From: CAZGTQ01 sp964528575
GTDB lineage: Bacteria; Planctomycetota; UBA1135; GCA-002686595
NCBI GenBank assembly: GCA_964528575.1
Contig: CAZGTQ010000077.1
Coordinates: forward strand, 1-30,046
DNA length: 30,046 bases
Direction of reading: 5' to 3'
Shown here: positions 1-7,251 of the stretch, in pieces
How positions within the stretch are numbered: the stretch's first letter is position 1
How the letters are laid out: the number at the start of each line of letters is the position of its first letter
Translations under genes and position numbers: made by a program
The notes under the pieces: generated by a model
What the model saw: only the letters and a program-made list of their open reading frames with translations
Told to the model about the DNA's origin: nothing
The model's database searches: none

Positions 1-14
1 GAGCGCCGTGGAGG

Positions 15-87
15 TCGGGGAGATGGGATTCGAACCCACGACTCGTAGCACCCAAAGCTACGCCTCTACCAACTGAGGTACTCCCCG
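15..87 (-). tRNA. tRNA-Pro (anticodon UGG)
   Basis: The minus strand folds into a complete cloverleaf of 73 nt. The acceptor stem is CGGGGAG/CTCCCCG, the D stem is CCTC/GAGG, and the anticodon stem is GTAGC/GCTAC with loop TTTGGGT, giving anticodon TGG that reads CCA proline codons. The T stem is GTGGG/CCCAT around TTCGAAT, and the discriminator base is A. G follows the anticodon, as is usual for tRNA-Pro. The CCA tail is not encoded (CCT follows the discriminator), so it must be added after transcription. It points away from purD. Confidence 0.96.
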
Positions 88-156
88 TGGCGAATCAGCG
101 TACCGCACGGCGGCGCCCGCAGCGACGTGCCCGGCGGCGACGCGCGGCCTCGGGGG

Positions 157-185
157 TTGGCGCGGGCCCCGCGAGCCAGTAGCTT
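157..185 (+). promoter_or_regulatory. putative sigma-70-type promoter of the purD operon
   Basis: TTGGCG at 157-162 and TAGCTT at 180-185 are separated by 17 bases, an ideal spacing. They lie about 50 bases ahead of the purD start, in the gap after the divergent tRNA gene. The same TTGGCG hexamer occurs ahead of infC. This is a visual match only; chance matches are possible. Confidence 0.4.
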
Positions 186-237
186 GCGCTTCCCGGGACG
201 ACGGCCGGGAGAGCGCGAAGTCCAGGAGCTGCGGGCG

Positions 238-1635
238 ATGTCGGGCGAGATCGATGTGCTGGTGGTCGGGGGCGGCGGACGCGAGCACGCCCTCGTCTGG
301 AAGATCGCGCAATCGCCGCGCGTGCGCACCGTCCTGTGCGCGCCGGGCAACGCGGGGACCGCTCGGGTCGCGCACCGTGCTGGCGAGCAGACTGCTGGCG
401 AGCAGCGTGCTGGCGAGCAGCGTGCCGCCGTGCAGAACGTGGACGTCGCTGCGAACGACGTGCCGGGGCTCGTCCGCCTCGCCCAGCGCGAGGAGGTCGA
501 CCTCGTCGTCGTCGGCCCCGAGGATCCGCTCGTCGACGGGCTCGCCGACGCGCTGCGCGAGTGCGGCATCCGCGTCTTCGGTCCCGGCCGGGCCGGAGCG
601 CAGCTCGAAGGCTCCAAGATCTGGTCGAAGGAGCTGCTGCAGCGCAACCGCATCCCGACGGCGGCCTGGCGGCGCTTCGATCGCGCGGGCGCCGCGAAGA
701 CCTATCTCGAGACGTGCAAGGAATGGCCGCAGGTCGTCAAGGCCGACGGGCTCGCCGCGGGCAAGGGCGTCGCGGTGTGCTCCGACCTGCGCGAAGCGTG
801 CTCGGTCGTCGACGGCTTCATGGAGGAGCGCAAGCTCGGCGACGCCGGCGCGCAGATCGTCGTCGAGGAGTTCCTCGAGGGCGAGGAGGTGAGCGTGCAC
901 GCGCTCACCGACGGCCAGGCGCTGCTCATCCTCGAGTCGGTCGTCGATCACAAGCAGGTCGGCGACGGCGACACCGGACCGAACACCGGCGGCATGGGCG
1001 TCGTGTCGCCCGCGCGCGGAGTCACGCGCCGGCTGATGCGGCAGATCGAGCAGCGCATCCTGCTCCCGACGCTGCACGCGCTGCGGCTCGAGGACGTCGA
1101 GTTCCGCGGGACGCTGTTCGTCGGGCTGATGATCACCGAGAACGGGCCGCGCGTGCTCGAGTACAACGTGCGCTTCGGCGATCCCGAGACGCAGGCGCTG
1201 ATGCGGCGGCTGCGCGGCGACCTCGTCCCGTTCCTCGAGGCGACGGCGGACGGACGGCTCGGCGAGCTCGAGGCGCCCGAGTGGGATCCGCGGCCGGTCG
1301 TCGGCGTCGTCAAGGCGAGCGCCGGCTATCCCGGGCCGTACGAGAAGGGGCTCGCGATCAGCGGGCTCGACGTGGCCGAGCGCCTCGAGGAGGCGGTCGT
1401 GTTCCACGCGGGCACGCGCCTCGACGGCGAGCGCGTCGTCACGTCCGGCGGGCGCGTCATCTGCGCGACCGCGCTCGGCGCCGACGTCGACCAGGCGCGC
1501 TCGCGCGCGTACGAGGCGGCTGACCACGTCCGCTGGGACGGCGCGTTCTGCCGCCGCGACATCGGGGCGCCGCGGCGCGCGCGCCGCATCGGGGCCGGCG
1601 TGGGGGGGGCGCCCGTCGAGCGTGGCGTGGATTGA
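238..1635 (+). CDS. purD: phosphoribosylamine--glycine ligase
   Basis: This is GAR synthetase, the ATP-grasp enzyme that joins glycine to phosphoribosylamine in the second step of de novo purine synthesis in the cytoplasm. The N-terminal nucleotide-fold motif VGGGGREHAL (about residues 10-19), the ATP-grasp segment VVKADGLAAGKGV, DTGPNTGGMG, and the metal-binding stretch YNVRFGDPETQ are all present and in family order. I chose ATG 238 because AGGAG lies at 224-228 and the family N-terminus begins there; the frame stays open upstream to 127. At 465 residues it is about 40 longer than usual. Part of the excess is an in-frame run of 5-residue repeats (RAGEQ, TAGEQ, RAGEQ, RAAVQ; residues 47-66) placed just before the conserved QNV strand. 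The rest is a basic C-terminal tail. The glycosyltransferase gene overlaps its end by 14 bases. Confidence 0.96.
   Translation: MSGEIDVLVVGGGGREHALVWKIAQSPRVRTVLCAPGNAGTARVAHRAGEQTAGEQRAGEQRAAVQNVDVAANDVPGLVRLAQREEVDLVVVGPEDPLVDGLADALRECGIRVFGPGRAGAQLEGSKIWSKELLQRNRIPTAAWRRFDRAGAAKTYLETCKEWPQVVKADGLAAGKGVAVCSDLREACSVVDGFMEERKLGDAGAQIVVEEFLEGEEVSVHALTDGQALLILESVVDHKQVGDGDTGPNTGGMGVVSPARGVTRRLMRQIEQRILLPTLHALRLEDVEFRGTLFVGLMITENGPRVLEYNVRFGDPETQALMRRLRGDLVPFLEATADGRLGELEAPEWDPRPVVGVVKASAGYPGPYEKGLAISGLDVAERLEEAVVFHAGTRLDGERVVTSGGRVICATALGADVDQARSRAYEAADHVRWDGAFCRRDIGAPRRARRIGAGVGGAPVERGVD
376..435 (+). repeat. in-frame 15-bp tandem repeat inside purD
   Basis: Three near-identical 15-base units with core TGCTGGCGAGCAG lie at 376-390, 391-405 and 406-420. 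A diverged fourth copy follows at 421-435. The unit length is a multiple of three, so the reading frame of purD is kept and a 5-residue repeat is encoded. Confidence 0.9.
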
Positions 1636-2377
1636 CGCGCTCGACTTCCCCGACGCGGCCGCGCCCACGGTCGCGGTCGTCGTTCCCGCGCTGAACGAGG
1701 CCGCCCGGCTGCCGCGCCTCCTCGCCGCCCTCGCACGCACTGCACCCGAGGACGACCGCGCGCAGCGCGTGATCGTCGCCGACGGCGGCAGCGCCGACGA
1801 CACCGTCGCGCTCGCCCGCGCCGCGGGCGCCGACGTCGTGCACGCTGCGCCGGGCCGCGGCACGCAGCTCGCCGCCGGCGCGCGCGCGGCGAGCGAGGAC
1901 GTGCTCGTCTTCCTGCACGCGGACACGGTGCCCGCGCCGGGCTCGCTCGCAGCGGTGCGCCGCGCGCTCGCCGATCCGCGCGTCGCGGCCGCCGGCATGC
2001 GCCAGCGCATCGAGGCCGCGGGCCTGTTCTACCGGCTCGTCGAGCGCGCCGCCGACGCGCGCGTGCGCCGCCTCGGCGTCGTGTACGGCGACTCGGGGCT
2101 CGCGACGCGGCGCGCGACGTACGAGGCGGCCGGCGGGTTCGCGGAGCTGCCGCTGTTCGAGGACGTCGACCTGTCGCGGCGCCTGCGCCGGCGGGGGCGC
2201 ATCGTGCTCGCCGACGGCGCCGAGCTGTGGGTCTCGCCGCGCCGTTGGCAGCGCGAGGGCGCGTTGCGCCGGACGCTGCGCAACTGGCACCTGACGTTGC
2301 GCTACGCCGCGGGCGCCGATCCGGCGCGGCTCGCGCGCGCGTACGCGACCGAGAACGACGCGAGGGGGAGCACGTGA
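1622..2377 (+). CDS. family 2 glycosyltransferase (TIGR04283-like)
   Basis: This predicted GT-A fold glycosyltransferase has 251 residues. It opens with the GT2 signature VVVPALNEAARLPRLL, then VIVADGGSADDTV (nucleotide-sugar binding), FLHADTVPAP (the DxD-like metal site), and LFEDVDLSRRLRRRG near the C-terminal acceptor region. The overall pattern matches the TIGR04283 group, named for arsenosugar-type or selenodomain-associated transferases, whose true substrates are mostly unknown. No signal peptide or membrane span is evident. The GTG start at 1622 lies inside the end of purD, and the stop overlaps the Fur gene start as GTGA, so the three genes are probably translated as a coupled set. 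A functional link between this enzyme and purine synthesis is not obvious; proximity may only reflect compact packing. Confidence 0.85.
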   Translation: MAWIDALDFPDAAAPTVAVVVPALNEAARLPRLLAALARTAPEDDRAQRVIVADGGSADDTVALARAAGADVVHAAPGRGTQLAAGARAASEDVLVFLHADTVPAPGSLAAVRRALADPRVAAAGMRQRIEAAGLFYRLVERAADARVRRLGVVYGDSGLATRRATYEAAGGFAELPLFEDVDLSRRLRRRGRIVLADGAELWVSPRRWQREGALRRTLRNWHLTLRYAAGADPARLARAYATENDARGST

Positions 2378-2907
2378 ACCAGGCCAGCATCCTGCGCGCC
2401 TTCCGCGACTACCTGCGCGGCGAGGCGCTCAAGCTCACGCCCCAGCGCAAGCGCATCTTCGAGCGCGCCTTCGCGACCCACGAGCACTTCACGGCGGAGA
2501 CGCTGTTCCGCTGGCTCGGCGAGGAGGAAGGGCCGGCGGTCTCGCGCGCGACGGTCTACCGCACGCTCAACCTGCTCGTCGCGGGCGGTTTCCTCGAGTC
2601 GCTCGACGCCGGTCAGGGCGAGCTGCTCTACGAGCACGTGATGGGGCACCGCCACCACGACCACATCGTGTGCATCGAATGCGGCAAGATCGAGGAGTTC
2701 TACGACGAGCGCATCGAACGCCTCCAGGAGGAGGCCTGCGAGCGCAAGGGGTTCACGCTCGTCAGCCACACGCTGCGCCTGTCGGGCTACTGCCGCCCGT
2801 GCGCGAAGAAGCGCGAGCGCGAGGGCGGCGAGCAGCCGAGCGCGGCCGCGCACGGCGCGCACGGCGCGCACGGTACGGACGGTACGGACGGCGTGTCGGG
2901 CTCCTGA
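2374..2907 (+). CDS. Fur-family transcriptional regulator
   Basis: This is a metal-responsive winged-helix repressor of 177 residues. The N-terminal DNA-binding domain holds LTPQRKRIFE and the recognition segment VSRATVYRTLNLL (about 56-68). The dimerisation domain holds HRHHDHIVC (about 92-100) and the four structural zinc cysteines C100, C103, C140 and C143. Family members sense iron (Fur), zinc (Zur) or peroxide (PerR); the sequence alone does not decide which. The GTG start at 2374 overlaps the previous stop and has GAGGGGGAG just upstream. The C-terminus ends in an odd low-complexity tail of HGA and TDG triplets encoded by a 9-base tandem repeat. Known Fur proteins often end in His-rich tails that can bind metal, so a role is possible but unproven. 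Confidence 0.92.
   Translation: MNQASILRAFRDYLRGEALKLTPQRKRIFERAFATHEHFTAETLFRWLGEEEGPAVSRATVYRTLNLLVAGGFLESLDAGQGELLYEHVMGHRHHDHIVCIECGKIEEFYDERIERLQEEACERKGFTLVSHTLRLSGYCRPCAKKREREGGEQPSAAAHGAHGAHGTDGTDGVSGS
2848..2892 (+). repeat. 9-bp tandem repeat at the 3' end of the Fur gene
   Basis: There are five 9-base units: GCGCACGGC twice, GCGCACGGT, then ACGGACGGT and ACGGACGGC. They encode the AHG/TDG tail of the Fur-family protein and end 12 bases before its stop codon. Confidence 0.85.
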
Positions 2908-2923
2908 CGCCGCGGCCCGTCAG
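2904..2923. terminator. hairpin shared by two convergent gene ends
   Basis: CTGACG at 2904-2909 pairs perfectly with CGTCAG at 2918-2923 around an 8-base GC loop. One arm contains the TGA of the Fur gene and the other the TGA (minus strand) of the lipoprotein gene. The genes are only 12 bases apart. It could act as a two-way terminator, but there is no T-tract and the stem is only 6 bp. Confidence 0.3.
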
Positions 2924-3306
2924 TCCTGCAGCCGCTCGATGATCTCGTCGAGCACGCGCTGTGCGGTCGCCGGACGCGCGACGCCGCTGCGCTGCGCCGT
3001 GATCTCGATCACGGTGCGGTCGAGGTCGTGCGCGGTGACGACGACGCTGACGTCCGCGCCGTCGTAGGTCGCCGACGCTTCGCGCGGGATCGCCTCGACG
3101 ACCTGCACGTCCGCCGCGCCGAGGTCGTCCAGGACGTCCTTCGTCACGTCCCAGACGTCCTCGTAGTCGTACGTGACGTGCGCGAGGACGTTCGTCGGGT
3201 TCGCCTCCTTGTGTAGCACGTACCCGGCGACGGCGCCCGCGGTGACGGCGCAGCCGGACGCGGCGAGCGGGAGGGCGAGCACGAGCAAGAGCTGTGTCGT
3301 TCGCAT
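2920..3306 (-). CDS. small lipoprotein, DUF3568-like
   Basis: This is a 128-residue predicted lipoprotein of unknown function. A hydrophobic signal segment leads to the lipobox ending ASGC, followed by a glycine/alanine stretch (TAGAVAGY). The mature part resembles DUF3568 proteins: a strand-helix unit (YDYEDVWDVTKDVLDDLG), a basic/acidic middle, and a C-terminal RVLDEIIERL helix. It starts 29 bases after the purQ stop on the same strand and may be read from the purL-purQ transcript, though nothing ties it to purine synthesis. The start at 3306 is set by the signal peptide; I see no clear ribosome binding site. Confidence 0.7.
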   Translation of the reverse strand: MRTTQLLLVLALPLAASGCAVTAGAVAGYVLHKEANPTNVLAHVTYDYEDVWDVTKDVLDDLGAADVQVVEAIPREASATYDGADVSVVVTAHDLDRTVIEITAQRSGVARPATAQRVLDEIIERLQD

Positions 3307-3335
3307 GGGTGGGGTCGCTGTCGGGTGGAGCGTGG

Positions 3336-4136
3336 TCAGGTCGTCGCGCTCGCGGGCGCGACGTCGGCGGCGGTCCGGACGAGGCGGCGGTAGAACGCGA
3401 GGCCTTCGCCTTCCTCGCGCGCGCCGCGGCGCGTCCACAGCGGGTGGTGCCAAGGCGTGACGTTGCGCTCTGGGTGCGGCATCAGGCCGAGCACGCGGCC
3501 GGTCGGATCGCAGATGCCGGCGATGCCGTCGACCGAGCCGTTCGGGTTGTCGGGGTACTGCGCCGCGCCGCCGTCCGGCGCGACGTAGCGCAACGCGATC
3601 TGGCGCCGCGCCGCGAGGCGCTCGAGCACCGCGCGGTCGCGCACGACGAAGCGGCCCTCGGCGTGCGCGACGGGGACGGGCAAGCGCTCGCCCGGCACGA
3701 TCCAGGGGCACGCGCAGTCCTGCGACTCGAGCGTGACCCAGCGGCACTCGAAGCGGTCGGACTCGTTCTGGTGCAGCGCGAAGTCGCGCGGGCCGTCCTC
3801 GTCGTCGCCGCGCAAGAGCCCGGTCTGCACGAGCACCTGGAAGCCGTTGCAGACGCCCAGGACGAGGCCGCCGCGGTCCTTGAACGCGCGCACGCCGCCG
3901 CCGAGCGCACGCTCGAGCTCGGCGGCGAACACGCGGCCCGCGCCGACGTAGTCGCCGTAGCTGAAGCCGCCGGCGATGACGAGCACGTCGTAGTCGTCGA
4001 GCCGCTGCGGCTCGCGCGCGAGCGCTGCGAGGTGGAGCCGGTCCGTGCGGGCGCCGGCGAGCTCGAGCGCGTGCACCGTCTCGCCGTCGCAGTTCGTGCC
4101 GACGGTTCGCAGGACCAGGGCGCGGACGTCGCTCAT
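3336..4136 (-). CDS. purQ: FGAM synthase, glutamine amidotransferase subunit
   Basis: PurQ hydrolyses glutamine and passes ammonia to PurL for conversion of FGAR to FGAM in purine synthesis. The class I amidotransferase nucleophile elbow is present as GVCNGFQ (catalytic Cys), with the His-Glu pair in MPHPERN. The N-terminus VLRTVGTNCDGETVHA and AGGFSYGDYVGAG are typical of PurQ. Length is 266 residues, in the longer PurQ size range. I chose ATG 4136 because it overlaps the purL stop as ATGA and has GGGAGG nine bases upstream; an in-frame ATG at 4145 abuts that ribosome binding site and is too close to use it. The overlap suggests coupled, balanced synthesis with PurL. Confidence 0.96.
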   Translation of the reverse strand: MSDVRALVLRTVGTNCDGETVHALELAGARTDRLHLAALAREPQRLDDYDVLVIAGGFSYGDYVGAGRVFAAELERALGGGVRAFKDRGGLVLGVCNGFQVLVQTGLLRGDDEDGPRDFALHQNESDRFECRWVTLESQDCACPWIVPGERLPVPVAHAEGRFVVRDRAVLERLAARRQIALRYVAPDGGAAQYPDNPNGSVDGIAGICDPTGRVLGLMPHPERNVTPWHHPLWTRRGAREEGEGLAFYRRLVRTAADVAPASATT

Positions 4137-7120
4137 CCTTCGCATCCTCCCGTACTGTGGACGTCCGTTCTCTGGTCGTCTCGGTGCGCGCGGCGCAACG
4201 CGTCGAGCGGGAGCGCGACGAGCGGCGCTCCGCCGCAGGACGCGATCCGCAGCTCGGGCTCGGCGATCACCGTGCCGATCGCCGCACAGGGCAGGCCCGC
4301 GAGGTGTCGCTCGAACGCGTCGACGTGCTCGCGGGCGACCGTGACGAGCAAGCGCGTGCAGGACTCGGAGAACAGCCGCACCGCGTCGTCGTCGTAGCCT
4401 GCGGGCAGGGACTCGCTCTCCAGCGGCACGCGCGCGAGCTCGAGCGCGAGCCCGAGGTCGCCCGCGAACGCGCTCTCGGCCGCGGCGACCGCGAGGCCGC
4501 CCTCGGAGAGGTCGTGCGCGCTCGCGACGAGGCCCGCGGCGATCGCGGCGTGCAGCGCGCGCAAGAGGCGCGGCGCGCGCTCGAGGTCGGGGCGCGGCAC
4601 GCGCCCGCCGTCGAGCCCGCGCACCAGGTGCCAGTGCGAGCCGCCGAGCTCGGCGCCGGTCGCGCCGACGAGATAGACGCGGTCGCCGGCGCGCTTCGCG
4701 TCCATCGTGACGCAGCGCGCGACGTCGGGCACGCGCGCGAGCGCGCTGACGAGCAGGGTCGGCGGGATCGAGCGCGATTCGCCGCCGACGCGGTACTCGT
4801 TGTTCAGGCTGTCCTTGCCGGAGATGAACGGCGTTCCGAACGCGACGGCGGTCGCGTAGCACGCCTCCGCCGCGAGCACGAGCGAGCCCAGCCGGTCGGG
4901 CTTGTCGCAGTTGCCCCACGCGAAGTTGTCGAGGATCGCGGTGTGGTCGGGATCGCCGCCCACCGCGACCGCGTTGCGCAGCGCCTCGTCGATCGCGGCG
5001 CCGGCCATCGCGGCGGGGTCGAGCACGCCGTAGCGCGGGTTCGCGCCGCACGCGATCGCGATGCCGCGCCGCGAGCCCGGCAGCGGCTGCAGCACCGCCG
5101 CGTCGCCCGGGCCGTCGTCGCGCGCGCCGACGAGCGGCCGCACGACCGAGCGCCCCTGCACCTCGTGGTCGTACTGGCGCACGATCCACTCCTTGCTCGC
5201 GACGTTCGGCGAGGAGAGCAGCGCGAGCACCGCCTGGTCCCAGTCGTCCGCCGGCGGACAGCCGCCGTCGCCGGCGTCGGGCGGCGTCCAGGCGGCGCGC
5301 CGCACCGGCCGCGGCGTGCCCTGGTGCAAGAAGCGCATGTCCAGCTCGCCCACGATCTCGCCGCGGTCGCGCACGACGAGCTTCTTCGTGTCGGTGAACG
5401 TGCCGATCACCGTCGCCTCGACGCCCTCGTCGCGGAACGCCTCGAGGAACGCGTCGAGCGACTCGGGCGGCACGGCGAAGACCATCCGCTCCTGCGCCTC
5501 GCTGATCCAGATCTCGTGCGATGCGAGCCCGGGGTACTTCAGCGGCACGTCGTCGAGCTCGACGTCCGCGCCGCAGTCCTCGCCCATCTCGCCGACCGCG
5601 GACGAGAAGCCGCCCGCGCCGCAGTCGGTCACCGCGCGGTAGAGCCGCCGGTCGCGCGCGACGAGCAGCCCGTCGAGCACCGCCTTCTCCGTCACGGGGT
5701 CGCCGATCTGCACGGCGGAGCTCGAGAGCGTCTCCGACTCCTCGTGCAGCTCGGCGGACGAGAACGTCGCGCCGTGGATGCCGTCGCGGCCCGTGCGCCC
5801 GCCGGCGGTGACGATGCGATCGCCCGGGCGCACCTCCTTGTGCGCCATGTCGTGCGGGATCAGCCCGACCGTGCCGGCGAAGACGAGCGGGTTGGCGACG
5901 TAGCCCTCGTCGAACCACACGCCGCCGTTCACCGTCGGGATGCCCATGCGGTTGCCGTAGTCGCGCACGCCCGCGACGACGCCGCGCAGGATCCGCCGCG
6001 GGTGCATGCAGCCCTTCGGGAGCTCGTCCGCCGGCAGGTCGGTCGGCCCGACGAAGAACGCGTCGGTGTTCGCGATCGGCTTCGCGCCGAGCCCCGCGCC
6101 GAGCACGTCGCGGATCACGCCGCCGATGCCGGTGCCCGCGCCGCCGTACGGATCGATCGCGCTCGGATGGTTGTGCGTCTCGACCTTGAAGCACACGTCC
6201 TGGTCCTGGTCGAACGCGACGATGCCGGCGTTGTCGTGGAACACGCTGACGCAGAACGGCCGGTCGAGCTCGTGCGTCGCGCGCTTGATCGTGCTCGCGA
6301 GCAGGTTGTCGATGCGCCGCGTGCGCCCGCCCGGCTCCTCGAACTCGACGACGCCGGTCAGCGTCTTGTGCTTGCAGTGCTCGCTCCACGTCTGGGCGAT
6401 CGTCTCGAGCTCGCACGCCGTCGGCTCGCGCTCGAGCGCGCGGAAGTGCGCCTGGATCGCGAGCAGCTCCTCGGTCGTGAGCGAGAGCTGGCCCCGCGCC
6501 GACAGCTCGTCGAGCTCCGCGGGCGCGAGGTCGAGGAGCGCGACCTCGACGCGGCCGCGGCCGGACCTGTCCCCGCCGGGGACGTCGAACGCGAGGCCCT
6601 CGGCGTCGACGAGGCACTGCTCGATCGTCTCGTTCGCGAGGACGCGGCGGCCGATGTCGCCGAGCTCGGTCGCGCTCGGCGCGCCCTCGAGCTCCCACGC
6701 GCGGAAGGTCGCGACGTGCACGTCGCGCAGGCCGCCGCGGCGCAGGAGGTCGCGCACGACGTTCGCTTCGGGATCCATGACGCCGGGCCGCGGCGCGACG
6801 AGGATGCGGTGGTCGGCCGAGCCCGCCGGCGGCGCCTCGCGCGGGGCGACGACGCGCAGCTCGTCGAGCACCGGATCGGCGAGCACGTCCCGCGCGAACC
6901 GCTCGACCCGCTCGCGCTCGAGCTCGGGCGAGAGCAGGTAGCCGCGGCCCAGGCGCATCGCGACGACGCTCGCGATGCCGAGCTCGCGGACCGCCGCCAG
7001 GGCGTGGGCGCCGTCCGGATCATGGACGGCGTCGTGGCCGGCGTCATGGCCGCCGGCGCGGCGGAAGACCTCGACGCGCCAGGCGTCGGGGCACGTGCCA
7101 GGGTCTCGAGCTCGGCTCAT
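4133..7120 (-). CDS. purL: FGAM synthase with N-terminal PurS-like duplication
   Basis: This is the synthetase part of phosphoribosylformylglycinamidine synthase (FGAR + ATP + ammonia to FGAM). It has 995 residues, longer than small PurL (about 740) and shorter than large PurL (about 1,300, which includes the amidotransferase). Two PurS-like segments appear at about residues 14-93 and 104-180, each ending in an (L)ADPVLDELR- or LANETIEQC-type helix. The PurL core follows, with TWSEHCKHKT at about 244-253, KVETHNHPSAIDPYGGAGTG, and later AIACGANPRYG and HDLSEGGLAVAAAE. The amidotransferase domain is absent and is supplied by the overlapping purQ. The first PurS-like unit contains an in-frame HD-rich tandem repeat (residues 24-34). 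It starts at 7120 and is divergent from accA. Confidence 0.95.
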   Translation of the reverse strand: MSRARDPGTCPDAWRVEVFRRAGGHDAGHDAVHDPDGAHALAAVRELGIASVVAMRLGRGYLLSPELERERVERFARDVLADPVLDELRVVAPREAPPAGSADHRILVAPRPGVMDPEANVVRDLLRRGGLRDVHVATFRAWELEGAPSATELGDIGRRVLANETIEQCLVDAEGLAFDVPGGDRSGRGRVEVALLDLAPAELDELSARGQLSLTTEELLAIQAHFRALEREPTACELETIAQTWSEHCKHKTLTGVVEFEEPGGRTRRIDNLLASTIKRATHELDRPFCVSVFHDNAGIVAFDQDQDVCFKVETHNHPSAIDPYGGAGTGIGGVIRDVLGAGLGAKPIANTDAFFVGPTDLPADELPKGCMHPRRILRGVVAGVRDYGNRMGIPTVNGGVWFDEGYVANPLVFAGTVGLIPHDMAHKEVRPGDRIVTAGGRTGRDGIHGATFSSAELHEESETLSSSAVQIGDPVTEKAVLDGLLVARDRRLYRAVTDCGAGGFSSAVGEMGEDCGADVELDDVPLKYPGLASHEIWISEAQERMVFAVPPESLDAFLEAFRDEGVEATVIGTFTDTKKLVVRDRGEIVGELDMRFLHQGTPRPVRRAAWTPPDAGDGGCPPADDWDQAVLALLSSPNVASKEWIVRQYDHEVQGRSVVRPLVGARDDGPGDAAVLQPLPGSRRGIAIACGANPRYGVLDPAAMAGAAIDEALRNAVAVGGDPDHTAILDNFAWGNCDKPDRLGSLVLAAEACYATAVAFGTPFISGKDSLNNEYRVGGESRSIPPTLLVSALARVPDVARCVTMDAKRAGDRVYLVGATGAELGGSHWHLVRGLDGGRVPRPDLERAPRLLRALHAAIAAGLVASAHDLSEGGLAVAAAESAFAGDLGLALELARVPLESESLPAGYDDDAVRLFSESCTRLLVTVAREHVDAFERHLAGLPCAAIGTVIAEPELRIASCGGAPLVALPLDALRRAHRDDQRTDVHSTGGCEG
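7019..7054. repeat. 12-bp tandem repeat inside purL N-terminus
   Basis: There are three 12-base units (ATCATGGACGGC, GTCGTGGCCGGC, GTCATGGCCGCC on the plus strand). On the coding minus strand they give an xxHD tetrapeptide repeat that widens the loop before the DPDG turn of the first PurS-like unit. Confidence 0.75.
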
Positions 7121-7158
7121 CGGGGCTGGATTCGGTGTCGCGGTCAGCCTGATGGCCC

Positions 7159-7187
7159 AGGGTAGCGTCGGCCGCGTCGGCGCCCAA
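7159..7187 (-). promoter_or_regulatory. putative purL-purQ promoter
   Basis: On the minus strand TTGGGC (7187-7182) and TACCCT (7164-7159) are separated by 17 bases, about 40 bases ahead of the purL start. It lies in the 131-base divergent gap between purL and accA. Resemblance to the purD and infC elements supports it, but the match to consensus is partial. Confidence 0.35.
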
Positions 7188-7251
7188 GCGTCGCGGCCCG
7201 AGCGCGGGCGCTCTTGCGCGGCTCGGACGGCCGCGCGACCATGGTCGCCGT

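Noticed and set aside
127..237. Extended purD start or a small gene before purD
   Set aside because: The extra codons have no family match, the stretch contains the putative promoter, and a good ribosome binding site serves ATG 238.
4157..7165. 1,002-codon open frame on the plus strand opposite purL
   Set aside because: It is antisense to the well-supported purL, with no recognisable motif; a composition artefact.
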